From contig CAWUHX010000237.1 in assembly GCA_963922205.1 (NCBI GenBank), positions 434,001-498,000 of the forward strand: a DNA stretch of 64,000 nt. The letters run 5' to 3'. The notes beneath the pieces were generated by a model. That model searched no databases and was not told the origin of the DNA. It saw nothing but the letters and a program-made list of their open reading frames with translations. Positions 24,431-35,127 of the stretch are shown piece after piece; position 1 is the stretch's first letter, and every line of letters begins with the position of its first letter. Position numbers and translations under genes: made by a program. This DNA is from Romanomermis culicivorax (taxonomy: Eukaryota; Nematoda; Enoplea; Mermithida; Mermithidae).

Positions 24431-24499
24431 CTCACATTAAGCAGAAGATTGTATTTGACAGGAAGCTAAATTTTGTTAGATAAGTGTGCAGCTATGTAA

Positions 24500-25090
24500 A
24501 TCAATTAAAAGATGTGGTTCGACATTAATATATCCGTTTTCAAAAACAGACCTGGGACCGATTCGTATGTACTTGGAATTTCAGGTTCCAAGTTCCCAAG
24601 GACTAGGAATTTCCAAGTCCAATTTTGCATAAGGCTGTTTTTAGTGCATCAAATATTGAAATTTATAAGGTGTGTAGTAGTGCTGAACACGGAGCGAATT
24701 TGTTACCGGGGTACCCTGACCAGTCATTACCCAGGTACCCGAATTACCCGCGTACCCGGGTAATTAAATAAGGTATGAAAAGATAATGTAAATGAAGTAT
24801 GTTATCGTAAAATTTTATGATGAATTATTCGAACAAGATTACGTTGCACTAACAGATAAAGCTAATAGAATTTAAAGCGATCGTCTGAAATGCAGTAAAT
24901 AATATAATAGTGGAGTAACAGAAATGATCTATCCAAATGTCAGGCAAACTAAATTCCGTCTTACATCATTATCAGTAGGAATAAATATATCGGACACAAC
25001 AGGCCCGTATCCAGGAATTTTTTTTAGGGGGGGGGGGGGGGGCGGAGGTCGGCTGACTATATGACTTTCTCGTAAAACGCATTAGGTGAA
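24500..25090. other. Intergenic region with short low-copy motifs
   Basis: Contains a palindrome-rich GGGTACCC cluster (24707-24762) and, at 25000, a solitary hAT-like end CAGGCCCGTATCCAGG followed by a G run. The matching right end was not found. No gene seen. Confidence 0.45.
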
Positions 25091-25396
25091 GTGAGTGGAA
25101 TGAGACATGATGCGCCGAAGAGCTGGAAAAGTCTTCAATTCAATCGGTATATGTGTAAAATTGAGAACAATATTTTTGTTCTAGATTATTGTGGCCTTTA
25201 TCCGATGTTTTGTACCTTTAAAAAAATGAACAGGGGGGTAAGAATTTTTGAACCTCTTAGCGAACTTCGCAGGAAAAAACTTGATTCTATGAACATTCAG
25301 AACATCCTGCTCAAATCAGTAAAAATACCAGCAGACCTTAAGCGTGAATGCAACATAAACTTCGGTGAAAAATTTGAATTCCACGCTCAATTATAA
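25091..25396 (+). CDS. Unassigned open frame in a duplicated repeat
   Basis: A 101-codon frame, Lys/Leu/Asn-rich, with no motif I recognise. Its last ~50 residues recur in the copy at 19871, with an altered residue (PSD for PAD) and no stop in between. This suggests a fragment of a mobile-element protein rather than a host gene. No Zn-finger, DDE or helicase motif is visible. Confidence 0.3.
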   Translation: MSGMRHDAPKSWKSLQFNRYMCKIENNIFVLDYCGLYPMFCTFKKMNRGVRIFEPLSELRRKKLDSMNIQNILLKSVKIPADLKRECNINFGEKFEFHAQL

Positions 25397-25799
25397 AATA
25401 AAATCAGGTTTAATTTTTTGTTTTTTCTCTGCTGACTTTTTTGCTGCCAGCCGTACTCGATTTGATTTTATTCCACCAAGTTTTGAACCCCTTTATGTTA
25501 CTCGCAGTTACTTCTGAATCATACATGTAACGGAGCCCCGAGGTCTGGGGGGGGGGGGGGGGGTTGGACGACTTTTTTGGAGCCGGGGTCAGTAATTCCC
25601 AAAATTTTGGGGGGACGGATCTCTCAAGGAAAAAAATTAATTTTTTCACGAAAAAAGTCCGAAAAATAGTAATTTTCCCCTAAACAGACCGAAAAATGCA
25701 TCCATGGCGCGAAGCGCCAAGAAAATTTACATTTTTTACCATTTTTCGTTCAAAAATTGACCTTTTTGTCAAAAAATTGAAATTTTTCAGTATTTTTTT
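25242..25799 (+). repeat. Dispersed duplication, copy 2
   Basis: Second copy of the 19871-20437 block, cut off exactly where the foldback element at 25800 begins. It carries repeat family A copy 3 (25524-25799). Confidence 0.85.
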
Positions 25800-27841
25800 G
25801 CTCCGCACCGGAAAGATTAACATGGGTTCTCATTTGTCATCATAGAGGACTTAACCATCGATTTCTCATGTAATTCAAAGTCATTATGCTTTTGGATAGT
25901 TTGCTTGAAAGTTTGTTCCAATGCTTGTAGATTAAACTTTCAACTCGAAAATTTCAATTTTCTCCTCAATTTTAATGAATTAACGGGTCTGGAAACACCA
26001 GAAGGCTTGAAAAGGCTCAAAAACACCTAAATAAAGCGTCTGTGAGCAAAAAGACTTCGGGAAAATGGGTAAAAAAATTTTGACCCCTTTCCCCATTTGG
26101 GGAAAAGGTCCGGGGAAAAAAAACAGTGCCCCCAACCAGGGTTGGCAAAAACCAAACTTTTGAAATTTCGACTTTTTGGTTTTTTGGTTTTTCTATAGTT
26201 TTTTAGTGGTTTTTTTCTGGTTCAATTTTTTAGAATGTTTGGTACATTAGAATAACTATGTAAAAAACTGCTGGAAGCTGCCTGTATCATCTAAGACTGG
26301 TTAGGGAGCTTTAAAATGGCAGCTAGAAGTATTAATCTTATCGGAAGTGTCATTATTTCATGCTGTAGGAAATGCCTATTAAGCAATAGAAATTCAGTAA
26401 TAGTGGGCTCTTAAAAAAGGAACCATGAGTGAAGAACACAAGAAAAGTAAAAATGGAACAGAGCATGCGATATGTAAGGGGCCAATTCAAGGAGAAGGAG
26501 AAAAATTACAAATAAAGAGAAATATACAATACACAATGTACGTAATCAAAACTCAAAACAAATCAACTACAGAATTGCATTAATGCATCACTATACATAT
26601 GCACAGAGAAGTTGAAATGACAAAATTTTTAATATATCGTATTGCATATGTTATTAATATTACAAACTGCAGTTGAAGGTCACACATAGACATTTCAGAT
26701 GTTTTCAAATTTTTGCTTTTCAAACCTGTCTGCGAGCTATTACTATAGCAAATGGGTCTTATTATATGTACTATTCTCGCTTGCATGATAGATACATATT
26801 TTTGTACGATTTTTCTACTTTGTAGCGACGTCAAGTCCCATAAAAATGAACCACTCAAAAGTTCCTCTCTTTGTTAACCTACAGTATGCTTAACTGATCT
26901 GTATAAAATTTTATTATTGTTGTCTCATTTATATTTTGAAATTTCGAGCGAAGAAAATTAAAAAGCTTACCGTAACAATAAATTCAGGATATTAAACTCA
27001 ATCATGTTTTAAAACGTTTTGATGATGATATGGATCAATGGATGTCACCCCGTATGGTCGGAGTACACTCCACGAAAGATTTAGTGTCTACTATTTTGTG
27101 AGCAAATTATAGCAAAGTTGACTTATGTACTAAATGTGTGGTTGCAAGATGGATACAAAGAATATCGATTGATTTAAATTACATCTTTTGAGTACGAAAT
27201 GTATCATAAAAATACGACTTTTTTCTACTTTGTAGTGGAGTCAATTCAACTAAATTGATTGTTTTGTTGATTTAGATAGACACCAATACATGCCTAGAAG
27301 ATCGACTAATGTGAAAAAACAGTTTCCCAATGATTTTGGAAAAAAAACCAAAAAAACCAAAAAACCAGAGATTTTCTAATTTTTTGGTTTTTTTTAAAAA
27401 CCAAAAAAACCAAAGCCTTGCTAACCCTGCCCCCAACTGGTCGGAGGTCTTACAGCATACCTGTACTTGGGGAGGGGGGGTTGGGGGCACTGATTTTTTC
27501 CCCCGGGCCTTTTCTCCAAATGGGGAAAGGGATCAAAATTTTTTTCCCCATTTTCCCGAAGTCGTTTTTTCGCTTAAAAATGCTCACAGGCGCTTTATTT
27601 AAGTGTTTTTGAGCCTTTTCATGCATGCTGGTGTTTTTAGACCCGTTAATTCATTAAAATTGAGGAAAAAATTGAAATTTTCGAGTGAAAAGTTTAATCT
27701 ACAAGCATTGGAACAAATTTTCAAGCAAACTATCCAAAAGCATAATGACTTTGAGAATTACATGAGAAATCGATGGTTAGGTTCTCTATGATGACTAGTG
27801 AGAATCCAAAATGGATGTTAATCTTTCCGGCGCGAAGCGCC
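25800..27841. mobile_element. Foldback element interrupted by a hAT MITE
   Basis: The arms 25800-26136 and 27475-27841 are inverted copies over about 340 bp (CGGAAAGATTAACAT, ATCATAGAG, TTAACCATCG, GACTTCGGGAAAATGGG, CCCCATTTGGGG). Outer ends carry GGCGCGAAGCGCC (intact on the right, decayed on the left). Before the insertion, only a ~50-bp loop separated the arms. Confidence 0.8.
26137..27429. mobile_element. hAT-type non-autonomous element, perfect 8-bp target duplication
   Basis: A 1293-bp element starting CAGGGTTGGCAA and ending (reverse) CAGGGTTAGCAAGG, flanked by CCCCCAAC at 26129-26136 and 27430-27437. Subterminal zones are A/T tracts of repeated ACCAAAAA (AAAACCAAA) words in opposite orientation at the two ends. 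No transposase frame was found, so it would depend on a hAT transposase supplied elsewhere. Confidence 0.88.
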
Positions 27842-28323
27842 AGAAAAATTTTTTGGGTATTGATATTCTGCGACGCTGGAAAATCAATTTTCCGAACATT
27901 TATTTCAAGAATTAGATTTGAATTTTGTGTTCAAAAGTCCTAATTTCTAGAATTTTACTTGAAAAATTTTAAAACCAGTATAATTTATTTGTAAACTCTC
28001 ATACTTGGTCGAAAATATATGAGTATGATGGGTATAAATTTCCGAAAGATATTTCCATGAAGCGTTTGAATTGATTTTACGTTAGAAAAGAAATAATCGC
28101 ATCAAAAAGCTTAGAGACTTGACGTACTGATCTTTCTCAAAAAGAAAAAAATGCGAATCTTCATTAAATATCATGATAAAATATTGAAGATTACCAATGA
28201 AAACATGAGATCATACGTTTGAGATGATGAAAACTATTATACATTAAATTAGGTGAGGGTAGACATTTTGAAAGCCGCGTCTGAGCTAGGTAATACATAA
28301 TAATGATTACTAAAGTTATAAAC

Positions 28324-28687
28324 GGCGCGAAGCGCCGGAAAATTTTGAGATTATGACATTCTAAAATGCACAAAAATGCATCTTTTCTGTATCCGATCCC
28401 CAAAATTTTCTTCCCCAAATGGGGAAAGAGCCCAAAATTTTTTTCCTCTTTCCGAATTTTTTTCCCCGAAAAAGCACGATTTGGGGGAAAAAACAGTGGT
28501 TGGGGGGGACAGTGTTTTTTTTGTGCCAAAACATGGTTTTTGGCACAAAAAAAATTGGAATGGCACAAAAAATTTTGAGCGTTTGTGCCAATTGGCACAA
28601 ATTTTTTGACTGGTCCAAGGCTAAATTTCCTTGATTTTTAGTCATTTTAAGGGCTGAAAACGCAAAATATTCTCGGCGCTTCGCGCC
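28324..28687. repeat. Hairpin-bounded repeat
   Basis: A 364-bp block bounded by GGCGCGAAGCGCC (28324-28336) and its inverse (28675-28687). It contains a TTCCCC/GGGGAA-rich segment like the foldback arms and the 20-bp perfect palindrome TTTGTGCCAATTGGCACAAA (28582-28601). Confidence 0.65.
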
Positions 28688-28689
28688 GA

Positions 28690-29390
28690 TTCAATGGGTT
28701 TAATATTGACTACTTTCGTTTGTCTCCAACGCGAGCGGATTCTATTCGAATAATTTATTTGTATTATCGCAACAGACTTTGAGATTGTCAATGACCGGCT
28801 AAAGAATAGAAATTGTTAAGTTTACATCCTGTGTTAATTTAGTTGGATTGAGAACCGAAACTTAAATTTTTGGTAATTGATTCAAACAAAAAAATTGAAA
28901 TTTTTGGCACAATTATTCAGCCAAAAATCTACGCGAAGCGACTTTCGACTTTTTTCAGGAGAAAACAATTATAGACATACAAGAAATCCTAATTTAATCT
29001 TTAATATAGTTGTTTGTTAGGAAGGAGGCCGAAAAGTAAAGGAAAACTTAGTGACAAAAAGTCTATAAGAATATCTGAATTTTTGCAGCATTCAATTTAT
29101 TTTCGGATCGTAGAAACCGTTTTTCAGATCAGTTTTTCTTATCTCGCTGACGTGGTTGGAGAAAATGGAGCAGGCACGATTTTTATGTAAATGAATGCGG
29201 TGAAAGTATCTGTATAGTTAGTTTTTATCACACTTGAAAGAAAGGAAGAAAATAAATTTATTAAATGCAAAGAAATACAAGAGTAAATATGAATAATACA
29301 GAAAAGCTCATGGACATGACAAAAGCACGCGCGAATTGAGCTTTAAAAAGTGACTCAACTTAAATCGAAAACAGGGCATACTGTTATAAC
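28690..29390. other. Non-coding AT-rich spacer
   Basis: No gene or clear repeat boundary. One decayed hairpin-like CGCGAAGCG word lies at about 28932. Confidence 0.4.
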
Positions 29391-29419
29391 TTTTGGCACA
29401 AAACAGTTTTATGGTTTTC

Positions 29420-29770
29420 AGTAGTACGTTTTTAGAGTGAAAAAATTTTTTGTGCCATTGGCACAAATTTTTTTGGCCCTTTGTGCCAATTGGCACAAAT
29501 GTTCGTGCACAAAAAAAAAACGCTGGGGGGGACCGGACACCCCCCCCCCAGTTTGGAAAAAATTAAAAAAATTTTCAAAAAAGTGTATGTTTTTTGGCAA
29601 AAATTTCGACTTTTTTTAACCCCTCCCCCCAACTGGTCGGAGGTCTTACAGGTATGTCTTACAGGTATAATTGGGGGGTTGGATGATGTTGGGTACATGG
29701 TTGGCCAAGTTGGGGGGTCCCCCCCCCCAACCCCCCGCCCAAGTACAGGTATTGGCCCGAAATTTGGTTG
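29420..29770. repeat. Palindrome and G/C-tract repeat
   Basis: Carries the same 20-bp palindrome as 28582 (at 29480-29499). It also has the CCCCCAACTGGTCGGAGG word that forms the loop of the 25800 foldback, and opposed C and G runs (about 29540 and 29680-29740). Open frames here arise from homopolymers. Confidence 0.6.
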
Positions 29771-29990
29771 CTGTGGGCAAAAAAAACCCGGGATGAATGG
29801 ATCAAAAATTTGCATATTTGCATCTGCGCGACACTTAATACAGTACTTCGACGTATATTGGTCTATACAAGAACGCCAGCTTAACTTGCTGATCAATACA
29901 AATTCATATCATATAAAATACCTACTTTCTCGAGAATGCAAATATAGACAAAACCAACCACCTTCTCTGACCATTTCGGGCCCGTTGCGC

Positions 29991-30197
29991 CTACGACCAC
30001 GGTGCATCTAACCAATCAGATTTCTTGACCAACGTTACGATCACATTCACGTTGTTGAAAGGACGAATCAAATTGTGCCGTGAAAAATACGTCAACTCTG
30101 AATGGTCACGTCCTCCATGGCTGCTGTTCCCGCGGCGTCGAGCCTCTTGTAGCTCTTGCTGAAGTCTCCTACAGTTATTTTCATGCCTCACCAGCAT
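29991..30197 (-). CDS. Possible orphan exon (basic, helical)
   Basis: A 68-codon minus-strand frame that is GC-rich against its surroundings. It starts after GTGCACAG with a segment predicted to be helical and charged (NNCRRLQQELQEARRRG), then GGRDHSELTYF. The composition looks like real or recently coding sequence. No family is recognised and no partner exon was joined. It could be a fragment captured by a repeat. Confidence 0.25.
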   Translation of the reverse strand: MLVRHENNCRRLQQELQEARRRGNSSHGGRDHSELTYFSRHNLIRPFNNVNVIVTLVKKSDWLDAPWS

Positions 30198-30290
30198 CTG
30201 TGCACAGCACAGAAATTCTGCTGGGGGTCAGCCAGGACAGGGGTGGAATATACAATTTTTTCGTTCTTGATTAAGAAAAAAGGTCTTAGA

Positions 30291-30544
30291 TATAGTCTGT
30301 TTTTTTAGAAATCTTTCTAAATAATGAAAGTGTGGAAAGCAAGTAGTATTTCAGATTTTCACGATTTTCTGATAAACAATATGTCGTATAGGACTGGAAA
30401 TTTCTGATCATACTGAACTCACCTTTAACAATTTTTCGAGTGAAAAATTTTACGGTAGAAGCTCTATGTAAACGATTTTGACGACAGTACTAATTTGTGT
30501 CACTCCTTCAATTTGGAAGCAATTTATAAAAAAACAGACTATAG
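30291..30544 (+). mobile_element. MITE family C, copy 1
   Basis: About 254 bp with ends TATAGTCTGTTTTT and (reverse) TATAGTCTGTTTTT. Internal words GTGGAAAGCAAGTA, TTCAGATTTTCACGATTTTC and GATTTTGACGACAGTA are shared with the other four copies. The ends suggest a TA target. Confidence 0.82.
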
Positions 30545-30605
30545 GTCTTATAACATGCAAGCAGCATATTCTCCAACTTATATTAGATCAGTGAAATTAT
30601 TTGCC

Positions 30606-30847
30606 TATTGTCTGTTTTTTATAAAATGCTCCCAAGTTTAAAACTGACACAAATCAGTACTGTCGTCAAAATCGTTTATATGTAGAGTTCTTACAGTAAG
30701 ATTTTCCACTCGAAAAATTGTCAATGGTTAGTTCAGTGTGCTCACAAATTTCCAGTGCTAAAAGACATCGGAAAATTGTGAAAATGTGAAATACTACTTG
30801 CATTCTACTTACATTACTTAAAAGCATTTCAGTAAAAACAGACTATA
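30606..30847 (-). mobile_element. MITE family C, copy 2 (inverted)
   Basis: Reverse-oriented copy 61 bp after copy 1, so the pair forms a large potential hairpin. Ends are TATTGTCTG and CAGACTATA. Confidence 0.8.
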
Positions 30848-31059
30848 GACTGTACTTTCTAAAGTCTTAATGTTACTTCTCTGGAATCAAGTATGCTTTG
30901 TCTAGAAAAATTGTTGAACTACAGAATGATTCCCATTTTTATGACAGCTTTCTGTTCTCTCTTGCTGTTTTTTCCTTCGCTATCTTCTCAATCATTGCTG
31001 GGGGAGTCAAATCTGCTGGGGTCAAACCCCCCCCAAACCCCTCCGCACGTGCATGTATG

Positions 31060-34000
31060 CTCACCAGTGGTGATGTGCGTCAGAAAAATTTCCATATCCG
31101 GATATCCGTGTTTTTTGCACCTTCAGATATACGAAAATCCGGATATATCTGAATATTTTTAATGTTGTTTACAAAGAGGTAAAAAGAAGTCACATATCAA
31201 TACACTGGGTCAACTACAATACTACTGAACCTTTTGTTGTTGCAACTTTGTGTAATAATGTAGAGAGATATTGCTAAAGTGATCGATTCCCAATTGAGCG
31301 ATTCAAAACGAGTGTTAGAGAATGTAATGACACTTTCATCAGATTTTCCTTTTTTACCTAATATTTTTCTCTGTATGTATTTCCTTTTTCTTTTCATGTT
31401 TCATTTATGTATGTTTTTACATTTCGACCTTTTGTCTCTGCTTTCTTTTATTTTAATTTTTATTGTGATTAACTTTTTTTTACTCATGAAACTGTTGAAG
31501 GGATTCCTGGGCGGCGCCTGAGCTGTCACACCGTTGACCAATGTCGGAGTAGGTGCGACCACTAAGAGCAACGAAAATGGCTCGGGACCGGTGGATTGGC
31601 TAAAACATCAATGCTACGGATTACTTGTTGTATGTTTCCATACAACAAAACAACATAACAAGTTGTCATTTTTAATCAGCATATTGTATGGTGGACGAGA
31701 CCGCCAAAATCAAGAAAAAAATTTTTCATCAAGAAAAAAATTTTTCGTCATGAAACAAAAATTTTCACCACGAAAAAATGTTTTATGCTAAAAAATTTTT
31801 ATTTGGCAGCAGAAAAAATTTTTTCGAACAGAATACATAATTTTCGCCGAAAAAATTTTTTTCCGGACAAAAAAAAATTTTTTTTTGCAATGCAAAATTG
31901 AAATTTTCATTTTGCCGGTCTCGGGCACCTGCATCGGCCGAAACCGGCAACTGGACGAGGCCGGCAACAAGTTACGGTAATGGCACTTGCCGCTCTCGGG
32001 CACCTGCATCGGCCAAGATGGGCAAAATCAAGAAATAAATTTTCGACAAGAAAAAATTTTTTTCGCCGAGAAAAAAAATTTTATCCCCGAAAATTTTTAC
32101 TTGCCAGCAGAAAAAAATATTTTGGAATAGAAAAAAATTTTTGACCGAAAAAAATCTTTTTTTGTTTGAAGCAAAATGGAAATTTTCGTTTTGCCACTGT
32201 AAGGCACCTGTATCGGCCGAGATTGGCAACGGCCGATAGCAGCAATAATTGATGAGTATGTTCTGTTTATTTTTATCTGTGTTTTTATTTTTATCTGTTT
32301 TTTCTTTAATGAATTCTGTTGAAAATTGGTCATTTATTGGCCTGTTAATTGAATTTTTTTGAAAAATATGTGGATTCTACGGCAATTTTTATCTTATGAG
32401 TTGCAGCCTTTTCAGGCTAGATTGAACTGAATCGCCGATAATCCACGCGAATTGGCCGCACAGTACTACTTTTGTTTTTTGCGCTGTTATAAGCAGATAA
32501 AAACAAACAGAACATACACATTAATTATTGCCGATCTCAGCTGTTGCCGATCTCGGCTGATGCAGGTGCTCGAGACCGGCAAAATGAAAATTTCAATTTT
32601 TCATTGCAAAAAAAAAATTTTTTGTCCAGAAAAAAATTTTTTCGGCGAAAATTATGTATTCTGTTCAAAATTTTTTTTGCTGCCAAATAAAAATTTTCTA
32701 GCATGAAATATTTTTTTCGCTGTGAAAATTTTTTTTTCTTGACGAAAAATTTTTTTTCTTGGCGAAAAAAATTTTTTTTCTTGATCTTTCCAGTCTTGTC
32801 CGCCATGATATTGTGTTCCAAATAATTCTTATGGAATTCGGCACGGTCTATTTTCTACGTAGTATACCACACTGAGCTAAACCGATACTATCATTATTTT
32901 TCAAACTCATTCACAGTAATAAATCGTTCTTGTGTATATATTTTTCATTTATTTATAATTAAATTTGCATAACCTTTTTCGTCTTACTTTGATCCATAAA
33001 GGCAATCGTTTTCATGATTATGATTGTTGTTTTTTAGTTAGAAATTTAAGGGGGAAAAGATCGTCTCGGAAAAAACGTAGTATGTGTGGCACCCGCCTAT
33101 ATCTGGATTATTGATCGTTGTTTATCGCTCCTACCGCCTCGGTAGTACCGGCTACCTGACACCCGACCCCAGCCAAGGTCCGAACTGGTCCCTTCCGTCT
33201 CCTCTCTTCTGTCCCACCCGCCACTCATCTTTCATCTATTTAATTTTATTATTTGTGTTCTTCATTCTTAAATACTTTTCATCTTAGATTTTTGCTTTTA
33301 CTTCTTTACATTTTTCTTTTTCTATTCTCCTGATTCTTTCTTTTTTTTTACTTTTTCACATTATTTTTTCTGTCTTCCTAGCTGCTTTCTACATCTTGCC
33401 TCTTCTTTGTTGTCACTTTTTTCATGTTAATTTTTTTTTCTAATGCTTTTCCACCTATTTTCAATTATTCTGTCTTCATTTTTGTTGACGTTTCCTTTTT
33501 CTTAATGTTTTGTTTCTTCCATCCTTTTGTTTATATTTTTTATGAAGATTATCACCATGAAAGACTCAAGCATGCCGAACTGTACAAGAATTATACGGAA
33601 GACTATATGGTTCTTCAAAATGACAACTTGTGGTCTATTGTATCATAAGCAAAAAAAATTAGATGAAAAGAAGTAAGAAAATGAAAGAAGGCACAGACAA
33701 AAGATGAAAACGTAAAAACATACATAAAACGAAAACATAAGCAATAGACACAGTAAATGAAAGAAAAAAAATACATACATACAAAGAGAAGTATAAGGGG
33801 AAGAGGGAAAGTATGAAGAAAATATTGTTAATTCTGGATTGCTGGTATGGAATCGCCTAATTGGGAATTCACTCAATTGAGAATCGCCCACTTGGGAATC
33901 ACTTACATGGGAATCGCTCACATGATCAGAATACCCCATAATGTAGCACCTAACTTCTCAGTAACCTTTACTTCTTTATTGGACAGTGAAAATATCTGGA

Positions 34001-34080
34001 TATTCGGACACTTTTTCACATCCGAAAATCCGTTTTTCAAAATATTTGTCCGGATATCTGATGCACATCTATTCACTAAC
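31060..34080. mobile_element. Large inverted-repeat element, about 3 kb
   Basis: The arms 31065-31470 and 33660-34075 are diverged inverted copies. They share GATGTGC-TCAGA at the tip, TATCCGGATAT words, CGATTCCCAATTGAGCGATTC and a pyrimidine-rich tract with TATGTATGTTTTTAC. The left tip CAGTGGTG is hAT-like. No convincing 8-bp duplication was found. The interior holds the 31681 foldback and no transposase. Confidence 0.6.
31681..32813. repeat. Foldback element with AAATTTTT-rich arms
   Basis: The outer ends ATATTGTATGGTGGACGAGA and (reverse) CAATATCATGGCGGACAAGA are inverted. The arms are runs of AAAAATTTTT separated by short GC words, and each includes CTGCATCGGCC/GGCTGATGCAG. The left half carries an additional tandem copy (31970-32230). 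Frames here are low-complexity Lys/Phe strings and were not called as genes. Confidence 0.7.
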
Positions 34081-34486
34081 AGCCCAGATTTCACAGAACA
34101 AAGCCGCCAGAAAGATAAAAGCACATTATGTCATGGTTTGGCATTTTCACAGTCGAAAAAGTAGTTCAAGCTGAAAACGAAGTCTACAAAGAGTGTGAAT
34201 CTGTATACTGTAGCCAAACTTACATTTTTTCTACGACAATACATAGAGGGACAAAAATCAGGGAAAGCGCAACTCGTACGTTTATGTTGGCTGTTTTTAA
34301 AAGAAAAATGAACAACTTCTTTAAATGAACAACTCGATAAATTTTAACCATTCGACAAGGATAGAAAAACATTATCATTATCAGTTCGTCTGTTTGCCAC
34401 CCACAAATGAAAACATTTTTTTTCATTAGCATCAGTAATAAGCTTAGTTTCCCTTGTTAAACTTCTTACTTTACTTTTTCAAAACA
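34081..34486. other. Spacer before the Polinton
   Basis: No gene or repeat recognised. Confidence 0.4.
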
Positions 34487-34492
34487 GGCGAA

Positions 34493-34710
34493 AGTAGTAA
34501 GGCTGGATCATATAGGTCGTATGGTTAAGGATATCCCTATCTTTTGTGTAGGACCTATAATTTGTCATTTTTGGTCGATTTATAGGTCCTATGGTAAGCA
34601 TATGTGCTCGATTTTTGGCCGATTTAAAGGTCATATGGTTAAGCATGCAGGTTCTACAGTTATCGTAATAGTAGAATTACGGTAATTTTTGAATTAGAGT
34701 AATAGTAGAA
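34493..34710 (+). repeat. Polinton left terminal inverted repeat
   Basis: 218 bp, matching the right repeat at roughly 90%. Contains three internal copies of AGGTCGTATGGTTAAG-like words spaced 70-80 bp apart, possible transposase or integrase binding sites. The preceding six bases GGCGAA are the target-site copy. Confidence 0.92.
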
Positions 34711-35127
34711 TGGACCAACTTCAAAAAAGTAATGACACATCTAAACTATCGATTATGGATGATATGATGCAAGAGATGAAGAATGATCAACCTTTATCTC
34801 AGCTTTTTACTAAAGGTTTGCATCACTGGAACCTATCAATCATACATATAGTTCAGAATGCATTTTTTGATGCAATGCCAATGAGTAGAATAAACACTCA
34901 ATATTTAATTCTTTTGAAAAACCCTAGCAATAGACATCAAGTTTGCTCACTGGCTGGACAGATTTTCCCAACTAATTAAATTATTTCATAGAAGTGTATG
35001 AGGATGTTACCAATATACTCTATGGTTATTTATTAATAGATCTTAGACAGACATGTCCTGAAAAATATCAACTTAGATATAATATATTTCCTGACAATAA
35101 TCACATGATTATAAATACAGCTAAATA
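34710..35127 (+). pseudogene. Polinton genome-packaging ATPase, C-terminal half
   Basis: An FtsK/HerA-type ATPase that in Polintons pumps DNA into capsids. The fragment shows a Walker-B-like LSIMDDMMQE, then LFTKGLHHWNLSIIHIVQN and LILLKNPSNR, diagnostic of the Polinton family. A frameshift near 34979 moves the rest (TCPEKYQLRY) to another frame ending at 35127. The Walker A half is absent because the fragment begins directly at the left terminal repeat. Confidence 0.82.

Noticed and set aside
28191..28645. Several overlapping 70-135-codon frames on both strands
   Set aside because: All lie in a palindromic repeat with TTCCCC/GGGGAA words; none has a motif.
29432..30011. Long overlapping frames of 154 and 176 codons on both strands
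   Set aside because: They run through G/C homopolymers and palindromic repeat sequence; the composition is not protein-like and both strands are open for the same reason.
31540..32830. CRISPR-like series of short repeats
   Set aside because: The repeats are irregular AAATTTTT tracts in an inverted foldback, not regularly spaced direct repeats, and the genome is eukaryotic.
31060..34080. 8-bp target duplication for the large inverted-repeat element
   Set aside because: The flanks ATGCTCAC and ACAGCCCA do not match, so hAT membership is not claimed.
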